NCBI RefSeq assembly: GCF_004766315.1
Contig: NZ_PVSN01000010.1
Span: forward strand, 1 to 52,993
Direction of reading: 5' to 3'
DNA from: Weissella confusa
GTDB taxonomy: Bacteria > Bacillota > Bacilli > Lactobacillales > Lactobacillaceae
DNA: 52,993 bases
The position numbers and the translations under genes are program-made. A model generated the notes under the pieces. That model was not told the origin of the DNA, made no database searches, and saw nothing but the letters and a program-made list of their open reading frames with translations. The stretch's first letter is position 1. Each line of letters starts with the position of its first letter. This document shows, one piece after another, positions 45,156 through 52,284 of the stretch.

Positions 45156-46013
45156 ATGGTTAAGAGATTGGGAATTGTGATTGCTGGGGTTGTCCTGACT
45201 GGGACGTTGTTAGCGACAACGACGTCAATTCAGGCGGCGACGGTTAAAAAGGTGACGGTTGGATCGGTCACTGGAGATGCTGAAATTTGGCGTCATATTG
45301 CCGACTCATCGGCAGCGAAAAAGGCGCATGTGCAAATTAAGGTGAAAGAATTTACAGATGGGGGAACCTTAAATAAGGCGACGGCTTCGGGTGAAGTCGA
45401 TGTGAATGCCTTTCAGTCCTATGACTATTTCCATGCGTTCAATAAGCAGACCGATACGGAGAAGCTAGCTGCGCTCGGCACAACTTATATTGAGCCGATG
45501 GGTGTGTACTCAAAGGATTATCACAAAGTAAGCGATATTCCGGATGGTAGCACAATTGCGATTGCGCGTGATAACGCCAATGCAGCTCGTGGGCTACGCT
45601 TGCTTGCTAACGCTGGTTTGATTAAGTTGAAGGCAAACTTCTCAGCCTTGTCAGGGGTGGCTGATATTGCTGACAATCCACATCATTTTAAGTTCAAGGA
45701 AATTGATGACACAACTGGGGTGTCACTGGTTAAGCAAGATGACTCAGTGGCAGCGGTGCTAATTTCAAATTCAGTTTCACAAGCCGGTGGTTTGAATGTT
45801 TTGAAGGATTCATTTTATCATGAGTCAATTAACTCAGGCACGATTGGTAACATCAACATTTTGGCAACGCGTGAATCACAAGCCAATAACAAGACATACA
45901 AGAAGCTTGTGGCGCTATATCGTGACCCAGCAGTACAAAAGTGGATTAAGAACCAATACCACGGCACAAAGGTTGAAGTGAAGAAGCCTGTATCTTATTT
46001 GGAGGGAAAATAA
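45156..46013 (+). CDS. MetQ/NlpA family substrate-binding protein, second copy (no lipobox)
   Basis: 285 residues. The signal peptide ([20 protein letters not shown]..., cleavage near IQAAT) has no Cys. The mature part begins [19 protein letters not shown] and includes [19 protein letters not shown], typical of the family. No ATPase or permease is adjacent, so it may feed the MetNP encoded at 31.3-33.1 kb or have another role. GGGGG, overlapping the end of the MetE-like gene, precedes the ATG. It is one base from luxS. Confidence 0.87.
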   Translation: MVKRLGIVIAGVVLTGTLLATTTSIQAATVKKVTVGSVTGDAEIWRHIADSSAAKKAHVQIKVKEFTDGGTLNKATASGEVDVNAFQSYDYFHAFNKQTDTEKLAALGTTYIEPMGVYSKDYHKVSDIPDGSTIAIARDNANAARGLRLLANAGLIKLKANFSALSGVADIADNPHHFKFKEIDDTTGVSLVKQDDSVAAVLISNSVSQAGGLNVLKDSFYHESINSGTIGNINILATRESQANNKTYKKLVALYRDPAVQKWIKNQYHGTKVEVKKPVSYLEGK

Positions 46014-46014
46014 C

Positions 46015-46494
46015 ATGGCAGAAGTTGAAAGTTTTACACTTGATCACACAAAAGTTAAAGCACCATATGTGCGTTTAATTGAAGAGCAAGCTGGCCCAGC
46101 TGGTGGTGCGATTGCAAATTACGATTTGCGCTTGGTGCAACCGAATGAAACGTCGATTGAGACGGCCGGTATTCACACGTTGGAGCACCTATTTGCGAGC
46201 CTGGTTCGCGATGAATTGGATGGCATTATTGATATTTCGCCATTCGGATGTCGTACGGGCTTTCATGTTATTAGTTGGCAAACGTATACGCCAACACAAC
46301 TTGCGGAAACATTCACCCGCGTGTTGCGCAAGATTCGTGATGAGATTACTTGGGATGATGTGCCCGCAACAACGATTCGTGAGTGCGGTAATTTCAAGGA
46401 TCACAGCCTTCACTCAGCTAAGGCGTGGGCGGCGATTATCTTGGAACAAGGATTGTCAGATGATCCATTTGTTCGTCACGTTGTAGAAGCATAA
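46015..46494 (+). CDS. luxS: S-ribosylhomocysteine lyase (AI-2 synthase)
   Basis: 159 residues, the usual length. HTLEH (H54, H58) and C124 are the metal ligands, and GCRTGFH (C79) holds the catalytic Cys. It cleaves S-ribosylhomocysteine to homocysteine and DPD, the AI-2 precursor. TTGGAGGG inside the end of metQ is the ribosome site. Homocysteine made here is the substrate of the MetE-like enzyme two genes upstream, so the operon regenerates and imports methionine. A terminator follows. Confidence 0.95.
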   Translation: MAEVESFTLDHTKVKAPYVRLIEEQAGPAGGAIANYDLRLVQPNETSIETAGIHTLEHLFASLVRDELDGIIDISPFGCRTGFHVISWQTYTPTQLAETFTRVLRKIRDEITWDDVPATTIRECGNFKDHSLHSAKAWAAIILEQGLSDDPFVRHVVEA

Positions 46495-46500
46495 TAAGTA

Positions 46501-46525
46501 AAACCAGGTCATTGACCTGGTTTTT
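46501..46525 (+). terminator. Rho-independent terminator after luxS
   Basis: AAACCAGGTC-ATT-GACCTGGTTT, a perfect 10-bp stem, with TTTTT. Confidence 0.92.
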
Positions 46526-46526
46526 C

Positions 46527-46535
46527 TGTTATTAT
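46527..46535 (+). promoter_or_regulatory. Extended -10 promoter directly before mrnC
   Basis: TGT-TATTAT ends seven bases before the mrnC ATG, so initiation would fall at or next to the start codon. No -35 or Shine-Dalgarno sequence is visible. Confidence 0.55.
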
Positions 46536-46542
46536 AGTAAGC

Positions 46543-46968
46543 ATGAATGAGAAGATTAATTATGAGCAATTGAATGGCTTGGATTTGGCTTATTATGGGG
46601 ATGCGGTGTACGAAGTGTACATTCGTCAACATTTGCTAGCCAAAGGGATTACCAAGCCAGCCCGTTTGCAACGGGAATCAAAGAATTATGTGTCAGCTAA
46701 GGCACACGCGGCTTTGTTTGCGTTGATGGAAACGGATGACCTATTGACTGAAGAAGAGATGGCCTACTTTAAGCGTGGGCGTAATGCAAATTCACATACG
46801 AAGGCAAAGAACACGGACGTGGTAACGTACCGTATTTCAACTGGATTTGAGGCGCTAATTGGCTACTTAGCAGCGAGTGACCAACAAGCCCGTTTGGATG
46901 AAATTATTGCCTGGGTTTATGAACAAGTAGAAAGTGGACGAACGAGAGCAAATGGCACAACAAAGTAA
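46543..46968 (+). CDS. mrnC: Mini-ribonuclease III
   Basis: 141 residues of the RNase III catalytic domain without a dsRNA-binding domain; it matures 23S rRNA in Bacillus. QLNGLDLAYYGDAVYEVYIR (near 9-28) contains the active-site Asp, and FKRGRNANSHTKAKNTDV near 84 is conserved. The start has no ribosome site; the message is probably leaderless. Its end overlaps rlmB by 17 bases. Confidence 0.92.
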   Translation: MNEKINYEQLNGLDLAYYGDAVYEVYIRQHLLAKGITKPARLQRESKNYVSAKAHAALFALMETDDLLTEEEMAYFKRGRNANSHTKAKNTDVVTYRISTGFEALIGYLAASDQQARLDEIIAWVYEQVESGRTRANGTTK

Positions 46969-47848
46969 TAACCGAAACAAGCGCGATCGTGGTGGTAAGC
47001 CAGAGCGCAATAATAATCGTCGTGGAGCAGACCGCCGCTTTAACGACCGTGACCGTCAACCACGTGCAAAGCGTGCAGAACGACCAGAATCAGACCAAGA
47101 GGATATTGCAGCGCAAACTGAATTCGTGTTTGGTCACCACGCTTCTGTTGAAGCGTTGAAGGGTGAAACGGAAATCAACAAGGTTTGGCTACAAACTGGT
47201 TTGACAGACAAAATCCGAAATGAAGTCATGACGCTAGCTAAGAAGCGTGGCTTGGTCATCCAAGATGCGCCTAAGGCTAAGCTTGATGAATTGACGGATG
47301 GTCAAAATCACCAAGGTGTCGTGTTATCAATTGCTGCATATGCATATGCAACGATTGATGATTTGTTTGCCAAGGCAGCTGAAAAGGATGAAGCACCATT
47401 CTTCTTGGTGTTGGATTCAATTGAAGATCCTCACAACTTGGGATCAATCTTGCGAACGGCGGATGCGGCTGGTGTACACGGTATCATCATTCCAAAGCGT
47501 CGTGCGGTACAATTGACATCAGTTGTTGCCAAGACGTCTACAGGAGCAATTGAGCACGTGCCAGTTGCACGTGTTACTAACTTGGTTCAAACGGTTGAAC
47601 AATTGAAGGAACGCGGTTTGTGGGTCTTTGGAACGGACATGGATGGTAAGGATTACCGTCGCTGGGACGCTGCTGGGCCAACTGCGCTTATCATCGGTAA
47701 TGAAGGTAAGGGTATTTCACCATTGTTGAAGAAGACGGTTGATGAGACGTTGACGATTCCAATGGTTGGTCACGTCCAAAGTTTGAATGCTTCAGTGGCA
47801 GCTAGTTTGCTTATCTATCAAGCATTTAATAGCCGCAACCCACTATAG
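46952..47848 (+). CDS. rlmB: 23S rRNA (guanosine-2251-2'-O)-methyltransferase RlmB-like
   Basis: 298 residues, SpoU/TrmH family with a trefoil knot. A basic, Arg/Asn-rich N-terminal tail (about 1-45) precedes the substrate-binding domain (FVFGHHASVEALKGE near 58). The SAM motifs are LDSIEDPHNLGSILRTADAAG in two parts near 150-170, IGNEGKGISPL near 250, and SLNASVAASLLIY near 280. The start is the ATG within the end of mrnC; an in-frame GTG six codons earlier is possible. Confidence 0.9.
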   Translation: MAQQSNNRNKRDRGGKPERNNNRRGADRRFNDRDRQPRAKRAERPESDQEDIAAQTEFVFGHHASVEALKGETEINKVWLQTGLTDKIRNEVMTLAKKRGLVIQDAPKAKLDELTDGQNHQGVVLSIAAYAYATIDDLFAKAAEKDEAPFFLVLDSIEDPHNLGSILRTADAAGVHGIIIPKRRAVQLTSVVAKTSTGAIEHVPVARVTNLVQTVEQLKERGLWVFGTDMDGKDYRRWDAAGPTALIIGNEGKGISPLLKKTVDETLTIPMVGHVQSLNASVAASLLIYQAFNSRNPL

Positions 47849-47864
47849 AATAAATGTTACGCAC

Positions 47865-47903
47865 AAAGGTACTGTCTCAATGAAGTGAGAGAGTACCTTT
47901 TTT
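47865..47903 (+). terminator. Rho-independent terminator after rlmB
   Basis: AAAGGTACT-g-TCTCA pairs with TGAGA-g-AGTACCTTT around a 6-nt loop, then Ts. Confidence 0.9.
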
Positions 47904-47972
47904 GCATAATCGTGGCATAGCCTCTGCTTTGTGGCATTGTATGGAATAAGACAACCTACGAGGAGGGCCTGA

Positions 47973-48548
47973 ATGATGGTGAAGCGTGTGCCGGACAATA
48001 TAGAAGACATCATGAAAGATGCACGGGATGGGGATGCAATCGCATTGACCACACTCAGTAGTCAGTTAAATGGTTTGATTTGGCGCGAATATGCACGCCA
48101 AGATTCACGCATAAAGTCGCGTGACTGGTATTCAGAAGCCCAGTATGTGTTATATCGTGCCTTGGCGTCGCTAAGACTCTTTACCTGGCCGACGTTAGTG
48201 GGTTATTACGAAAAGGCACTGCGACACCATGCCCGGCAAATTTGGCGACTTGAGTATCGCGTCGACGCATCATTTGAGACCGTTGCAATGGAAGATGAGA
48301 AGCACGCGAATGGCGGGCGACTGGAAGAGAACACGGTGATATATTACGAAGAAAAGCAACACATTAAAACGTCACTGCAAGCGGTATTGTCAAACTTGAC
48401 GCCAAAAGAAAGGCAATTTTTGAAGTTATGGATATCGGGGTACAAGGTCGAGGAGTGCGCTGAAATATTGCATCGTTCAAAATCGTGGGGCTATTTAATG
48501 CGTCGCCAGATCCAGATTAAACTTTCCGTCGAGTTGTATGATGACTGA
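47973..48548 (+). CDS. SigH-like RNA polymerase sigma factor
   Basis: 191 residues of the sigma-70 family. Region 2 spans about 10-85 (WYSEAQYVLYRALASLRLF), and region 4 near 140-175 has LTPKERQFLKLWISGYKVEECAEILHRS, a helix-turn-helix. Its place upstream of rpmG-secE-nusG is that of Bacillus sigH. In lactic acid bacteria the homologue is linked to competence genes. GAGGAGGG lies before the first of two ATGs. yacP, found before sigH in Bacillus, is absent. The promoter region shows no good consensus boxes. Confidence 0.82.
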   Translation: MMVKRVPDNIEDIMKDARDGDAIALTTLSSQLNGLIWREYARQDSRIKSRDWYSEAQYVLYRALASLRLFTWPTLVGYYEKALRHHARQIWRLEYRVDASFETVAMEDEKHANGGRLEENTVIYYEEKQHIKTSLQAVLSNLTPKERQFLKLWISGYKVEECAEILHRSKSWGYLMRRQIQIKLSVELYDD

Positions 48549-48560
48549 GATTGGCGATTG

Positions 48561-48569
48561 TGGTATAGT
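48561..48569 (+). promoter_or_regulatory. Extended -10 promoter of rpmG-secE
   Basis: TGG-TATAGT, 44 bases before the rpmG ATG. No -35 is clear. Confidence 0.5.
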
Positions 48570-48613
48570 TAACAATAGATTAAACGAGAAAATAGATAGA
48601 GCGGAGACACATT

Positions 48614-48763
48614 ATGGCAGCAAAGAAAGTCGCTTTAGCGTGCAGTGTCTGCGGATCACGAAACTATATGGTAACGAAGAAGCCAAATCGTCTTGAGCGT
48701 CTTGAAGTTATGAAGTTTTGCAAGTTCTGCGGACAACACACAATGCACCGCGAGACGATGTAA
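48614..48763 (+). CDS. rpmG: Ribosomal protein L33
   Basis: 49 residues, zinc-binding (C+) form with CSVCG (residues 10-14) and CKFCG (36-40). Found by reading the gap between the sigma gene and nusG. GCGGAGAC precedes the ATG. It is the usual neighbour of secE in Firmicutes. Confidence 0.94.
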   Translation: MAAKKVALACSVCGSRNYMVTKKPNRLERLEVMKFCKFCGQHTMHRETM

Positions 48764-48806
48764 GCACCAGGTCGGCTAAACCGTTCTGGATACAGGAGTA
48801 CATGAC

Positions 48807-48977
48807 ATGAAGTTTTTGGCTAGTGTTGTTGCGGAAATGAAGAAGGTTACTTGGCCTACTTTGAGTGAAAACGTCCGTGACACTTCAATTGTTTTGATGA
48901 CAGGTTTGTTTTTCGCCGTTTTGTTCGGTGGCGCTGACTGGGTATTTGAGCAAGGGGTTACTTGGTTGTCTAAGTAA
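48807..48977 (+). CDS. secE: Protein translocase subunit SecE
   Basis: 56 residues with one membrane helix (about 26-44, TSIVLMTGLFFAVLFGGADW). The conserved amphipathic segment VVAEMKKVTWPTLSE (near 7-21) clamps SecY. It is the short Gram-positive form. ACAGGAG lies upstream of the ATG. The last codons overlap a promoter for nusG. Confidence 0.93.
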   Translation: MKFLASVVAEMKKVTWPTLSENVRDTSIVLMTGLFFAVLFGGADWVFEQGVTWLSK

Positions 48978-48994
48978 GCCGGTTGCGATATAAT
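48966..48994 (+). promoter_or_regulatory. Promoter of nusG
   Basis: TTGTCT, 17 bp, perfect TATAAT; the -35 lies in the last codons of secE. Initiation is expected near 49001. Confidence 0.75.
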
Positions 48995-49017
48995 AAAAAT
49001 ATCGAAACGCAGATAAT

Positions 49018-49043
49018 AAAACCCTCAGTCATGAGGGTTTTTA
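49018..49043 (+). terminator. Terminator/attenuator in the nusG leader
   Basis: AAAACCCTCA-GTCA-TGAGGGTTTT is a perfect 10-bp stem with a T-run, about 17 nt after the expected nusG start site and 39 nt before the nusG ATG. It ends the secE transcript and may also attenuate nusG. CCTCAG in its 5' arm (49023-49028) can alternatively pair with CTGAGG (49068-49073) next to the nusG ribosome site. Confidence 0.75.
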
Positions 49044-49081
49044 ATTTACAAAAATTACAGGTATAACCTGAGGAGGCAATC

Positions 49082-49636
49082 ATGGCAGTTGAGTCATACG
49101 ATAAGCAATGGTACGTTTTGCACACATACGCTGGTTACGAGAACAAGGTTAAGGCCAACTTGGAATCACGTATCGAAACGATGGGGATGACTGACTACAT
49201 CTTCCGCGTTATCGTGCCTGAACAAGAAGTTGAAGTTGAGAAGGACGGCGAGACGAAGATCATCAAGGAAAATGATTTCCCAGGTTATGCCTTGGTTGAG
49301 ATGATTATGACTGACGAAGCTTGGTACGTTGTCCGTAACACACCAGGTGTTACTGGTTTCTTGGGTTCTCACGGTGGTGGTTCAAAGCCAGTTTCATTGT
49401 TGCCTGATGAAGTTGACGACATGTTGCAACGTATGAACATCGTTGAACGTAAGGTAACTGAGCTTAACGTTGAAGTTGGTGAGACGGTCAAGATTGTTGC
49501 TGGTTCATTTGCAGGTATGCAAGGTGAAGTAACGGCTATCGATAACGACAAGCAAGAAGTAACGGTTTTGGTTGACTTCTTGGGTCGCGAAACACCAACT
49601 GAAATCTCATTTAACGATGTTCAACCATTGATTTAA
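49082..49636 (+). CDS. nusG: Transcription termination/antitermination factor NusG
   Basis: 184 residues. The NGN domain starts QWYVLHTYAGYENKVKANLE (near 9-28) and has FPGYALVEM near 66; the KOW domain near 130-165 reads GETVKIVAGSFAGMQGEV. It binds RNA polymerase and affects pausing and termination. GAGGAGG precedes the ATG. It has its own promoter and a terminator in its leader. Confidence 0.96.
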   Translation: MAVESYDKQWYVLHTYAGYENKVKANLESRIETMGMTDYIFRVIVPEQEVEVEKDGETKIIKENDFPGYALVEMIMTDEAWYVVRNTPGVTGFLGSHGGGSKPVSLLPDEVDDMLQRMNIVERKVTELNVEVGETVKIVAGSFAGMQGEVTAIDNDKQEVTVLVDFLGRETPTEISFNDVQPLI

Positions 49637-49670
49637 TGGGAAACAACGAAAATTAAGAATATTTAGTGAA

Positions 49671-49699
49671 CGCCTGACTTGTCAAAAGTCAGGCGTTTT
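49671..49699 (+). terminator. Rho-independent terminator after nusG
   Basis: CGCCTGACTT pairs perfectly with AAGTCAGGCG around GTCAA, followed by TTTTG. Confidence 0.9.
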
Positions 49700-49704
49700 G
49701 TTAT

Positions 49705-49710
49705 TATAAT
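49705..49710 (+). promoter_or_regulatory. -10 element of the rplKA promoter
   Basis: A perfect TATAAT just after the nusG terminator. TTGTCA inside that terminator is 20 bp upstream, so the -35 is uncertain. Confidence 0.5.
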
Positions 49711-49735
49711 CTGGTATGTGTGGCAACACGCATAT

Positions 49736-49771
49736 GTGGGAGGCGTAAATCGAAACGCGCCATTACACCAC
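49736..49771 (+). promoter_or_regulatory. L1-type binding site in the rplK leader
   Basis: GTGG pairs with CCAC (outer helix), GGCG pairs with CGCC (inner helix), and an asymmetric internal loop has GA on the left and ATTACA on the right. This is the known form of L1 mRNA sites that imitate 23S rRNA. L1 made in excess would repress rplKA translation. Confidence 0.75.
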
Positions 49772-49793
49772 AAACACGAAGGAGGAAACAATC

Positions 49794-50219
49794 GTGGCTA
49801 AGAAAGTTTCAAGCATTGTTAAGTTGCAGATTCCGGCCGGTAAGGCTACCCCTGCACCTCCAGTTGGACCTGCTTTGGGTCAAGCTGGTGTTAACATCAT
49901 GGGATTCGCAAAGGAGTTTAACGCTCGCACTGCCGACCAAGGTGGTTTGTTGATCCCAGTAGTTATTACTGTATATGAAGATCGTTCATTCGAATTCATC
50001 ACTAAGACGCCTCCAGCAGCAGTTTTGTTGAAGAAGGCAGCCGGTGTTGAAAAGGGTTCTGGTGAGCCTAACACTAAGAAGGTCGCTACGGTTACTGCAG
50101 CACAAGTACGTGAAATTGCAGAAACTAAGATGCAAGATCTAAACGCGGCTGACGTTGATGCAGCTGTTCGCATGATCGAAGGTACTGCTCGTTCAATGGG
50201 CTTCACTGTTGAAGGCTAA
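49794..50219 (+). CDS. rplK: Ribosomal protein L11
   Basis: 141 residues, the usual length. [20 protein letters not shown] (near 8-27) and the C-terminal rRNA-binding domain are conserved. It forms the GTPase-associated centre and is needed for RelA activation. It has a GTG start behind GAAGGAGG. Confidence 0.96.
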   Translation: MAKKVSSIVKLQIPAGKATPAPPVGPALGQAGVNIMGFAKEFNARTADQGGLLIPVVITVYEDRSFEFITKTPPAAVLLKKAAGVEKGSGEPNTKKVATVTAAQVREIAETKMQDLNAADVDAAVRMIEGTARSMGFTVEG

Positions 50220-50264
50220 TTAACGGGTTCCGTACGGATCGCGTAGGAAACTAAGCATGATCAA

Positions 50265-50291
50265 GCGGGAGGTCAATGACCGTTTGACCGC
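50265..50291 (+). promoter_or_regulatory. Second L1-type binding site, between rplK and rplA
   Basis: GCGG pairs with CCGC, GGT pairs with ACC, and the internal loop has GA on the left and GTTTGA on the right, the same architecture as the site before rplK. It lies 23 nt before the rplA ATG. Confidence 0.7.
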
Positions 50292-50314
50292 ATTTGCAAG
50301 GAGGAATAGCTACC

Positions 50315-51007
50315 ATGGCTAAGAAGTATGGTAAGAAGTATTTGGCAGCCGCTGAAAAGATCGACAGTGCTAAGTTGTACACTGTTGAAGAAGCTGCCCA
50401 ATTGGTAAAGGACATCGACTTTGCCAAGTTTGATGCAACTGTTGAAATCGCGTTCAACTTGAACGTTGATACTCGTCAAGCTGACCAACAATTGCGTGGT
50501 GCCGTTGTTTTGCCTAACGGTACTGGTAAGGACCAAACTGTTGTGGTCTTTGCTCAAGGTGATAAGGCTAAGGAAGCTGAAGAAGCTGGTGCTGACGTAG
50601 TTGGTGCTGCTGACTTGGTTCAACGCATTTCTGACGGTTGGTTGGACTTTGACGTTGCCATTGCTACGCCTGACATGATGGCCCAAGTTGGTCGTGTTGG
50701 ACGTGCATTAGGTCCTAAGGGATTGATGCCTAACCCTAAGACGGGAACTGTTACGTTTGACGTAGCTAAGGCCGTTACTGACGCTAAGTCAGGTAAGGTT
50801 ACTTACCGTACTGACCGTGACGGAAACGTTGCTGTACCAGTTGGTAAGGTATCATTTGACGCCGACAAGCTTGCTGGAAACATCAAGTCATTGTCAGACG
50901 TTATCTTGAAGGCTCGTCCTGCCGCTGTTAAGGGTGCATACGTAAAGCACGTATCAATCGCTTCAACGTTCGGACCTGCTGTTAACATCGATATTGCTTC
51001 TTTGTAA
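50315..51007 (+). CDS. rplA: Ribosomal protein L1
   Basis: 230 residues. [16 protein letters not shown] at the N-terminus and [18 protein letters not shown] (near 124-141) are diagnostic. It forms the mobile stalk that moves E-site tRNA and usually represses its own operon by binding an rRNA-like mRNA site; two such sites are seen here. The ATG behind AAGGAGG is used. Confidence 0.97.
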   Translation: MAKKYGKKYLAAAEKIDSAKLYTVEEAAQLVKDIDFAKFDATVEIAFNLNVDTRQADQQLRGAVVLPNGTGKDQTVVVFAQGDKAKEAEEAGADVVGAADLVQRISDGWLDFDVAIATPDMMAQVGRVGRALGPKGLMPNPKTGTVTFDVAKAVTDAKSGKVTYRTDRDGNVAVPVGKVSFDADKLAGNIKSLSDVILKARPAAVKGAYVKHVSIASTFGPAVNIDIASL

Positions 51008-51043
51008 TTTAGAATTTTTCTAGATCAAAGTTAGCTTTTCATG

Positions 51044-51072
51044 TTGACACTTCCTCGACTACCTGATAAAGT
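51044..51072 (+). promoter_or_regulatory. Promoter of rplJL
   Basis: A perfect TTGACA, 17 bp, TAAAGT, about 160 bp before the rplJ ATG. Confidence 0.8.
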
Positions 51073-51078
51073 AGTTCG

Positions 51079-51196
51079 AGTAATAAATCGATTCTACCTA
51101 AGACGCAGGTGTCGTAAGACTTAATAACCCGCCGAGGAAGTGAAAAACGCGTAAGCGACTTTTGACCCCCGGTGCAGTATGTACTGGGGGTCTTTT
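51079..51196 (+). promoter_or_regulatory. Ribosomal L10 leader with intrinsic terminator
   Basis: A structured leader between the rplJL promoter and rplJ. It ends in a strong terminator, GACCCCC-GGT / ACT-GGGGGTC (51164-51192), with TTTT. Position and terminator match the L10(L12)4 leader of Firmicutes, where the L10-L12 complex binds the upstream part and favours termination. An L10 binding region would lie in about 51090-51155. Confidence 0.8.
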
Positions 51197-51232
51197 GGTA
51201 CGAATCAAAATCTTAACAGGAGGAACATTACC

Positions 51233-51739
51233 ATGAGTGAAGCAACTATTGCTTTGAAGGCACAACAAGTTGAAGAAGTTGCTGACAAGTTTAAGTCAGC
51301 CGCATCTGCAGTTGTTGTTGACGTGCGTGGGTTGACGGTTGAACAAGCCAACAACTTGCGTTCAGAATTGCGTTCAGAAGGCGTTGAGTTGAAGGTTATC
51401 AAGAACAAGATCTTGACGCGTGCTGCTGAAGCCGCTGAATTGACTGACTTGAACGACTTGTTTGTCGGACCATCAGCCGTTGCATTCTCTAACGAGGACG
51501 CAATCGCTCCTTCACGCATTTTGAAGAAGTTTGCTGATAACATCGAAGCCTTGGAAATCAAGGGTGGTGTTGTTGACGGTCAAGTTGCATCTGTTGAAGA
51601 TATCAACAAGTACGCAGCTTTGCCAGACCGCGACGGTTTGTTGTCAATGTTGTTGTCAACGTTGCAAGCACCTGTTCGCAACTTTGCATACGCAGTTAAG
51701 GCTGTGTCAGACGCAAAGGAAGAAGCTGCTGAAGCCTAA
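51233..51739 (+). CDS. rplJ: Ribosomal protein L10
   Basis: 168 residues. [20 protein letters not shown] near 27 and [14 protein letters not shown] near 54 are conserved; the C-terminal helix anchors L7/L12 dimers. The ATG behind AGGAGG is used, downstream of the leader terminator. Confidence 0.96.
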   Translation: MSEATIALKAQQVEEVADKFKSAASAVVVDVRGLTVEQANNLRSELRSEGVELKVIKNKILTRAAEAAELTDLNDLFVGPSAVAFSNEDAIAPSRILKKFADNIEALEIKGGVVDGQVASVEDINKYAALPDRDGLLSMLLSTLQAPVRNFAYAVKAVSDAKEEAAEA

Positions 51740-51829
51740 GCATCCGCTTGGCATTATGCAGGTTTACCCGGGCATTGCCCAAACAAATAAAATCGCCGCA
51801 TAGGCAAATAAACGAGGAGATTAATTATC

Positions 51830-52195
51830 ATGGCATTTGATAAGGATTCAATCATCGCTTCATTGAAGGAAGCTACGATTTTGGACTTGGCTGACTTGGT
51901 TTCAGCTATTGAAGAAGAGTTTGGTGTTTCAGCTGCTGCCCCTGTTGCAGTTGCTGGTGCAGCTGGTGGTGCCGAAGCAGCCAAGACTGAATTTGACGTT
52001 GAGTTGACTTCAGCTGGTTCAGCTAAGGTTCAAGTTATCAAGGCAGTTCGCGAAGCAACTGGTTTGGGCTTGAAGGAAGCTAAGGACTTGGTAGACAACG
52101 CTCCTTCAGCTATCAAGGAAGGCGTTTCAGAAGACGAAGCTAACGAATTGAAGGCTAAGTTGGAAGAAGCTGGTGCCGTTGTTACTGTTAAGTAA
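51830..52195 (+). CDS. rplL: Ribosomal protein L7/L12
   Basis: 121 residues. The N-terminal dimer domain (about 1-35), Ala/Gly hinge (about 36-52, [13 protein letters not shown]), and C-terminal domain with [20 protein letters not shown]-like sequence are seen. It is the multimeric stalk that recruits translational GTPases. CGAGGAG precedes the ATG. Last gene before the right insertion sequence. Confidence 0.97.
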   Translation: MAFDKDSIIASLKEATILDLADLVSAIEEEFGVSAAAPVAVAGAAGGAEAAKTEFDVELTSAGSAKVQVIKAVREATGLGLKEAKDLVDNAPSAIKEGVSEDEANELKAKLEEAGAVVTVK

Positions 52196-52210
52196 TTAAC
52201 GCCCTTCTTT

Positions 52211-52268
52211 AAAAAAGACGTGATACTTCAAAAAAGACGTGATACTTCGGTATCACGTCTTTTTTTGC
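52211..52268 (+). terminator. rplJL terminator with a duplicated left arm
   Basis: AAAAAAGACGTGATACTTC occurs twice in tandem (52211-52229, 52230-52248), but only one right arm, GTATCACGTCTTTTTT, follows. The second copy gives a perfect 16-bp stem around TTCG. Either copy could pair with the single right arm. Confidence 0.92.
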
Positions 52269-52284
52269 GCTTCTAAAAGTTTAG

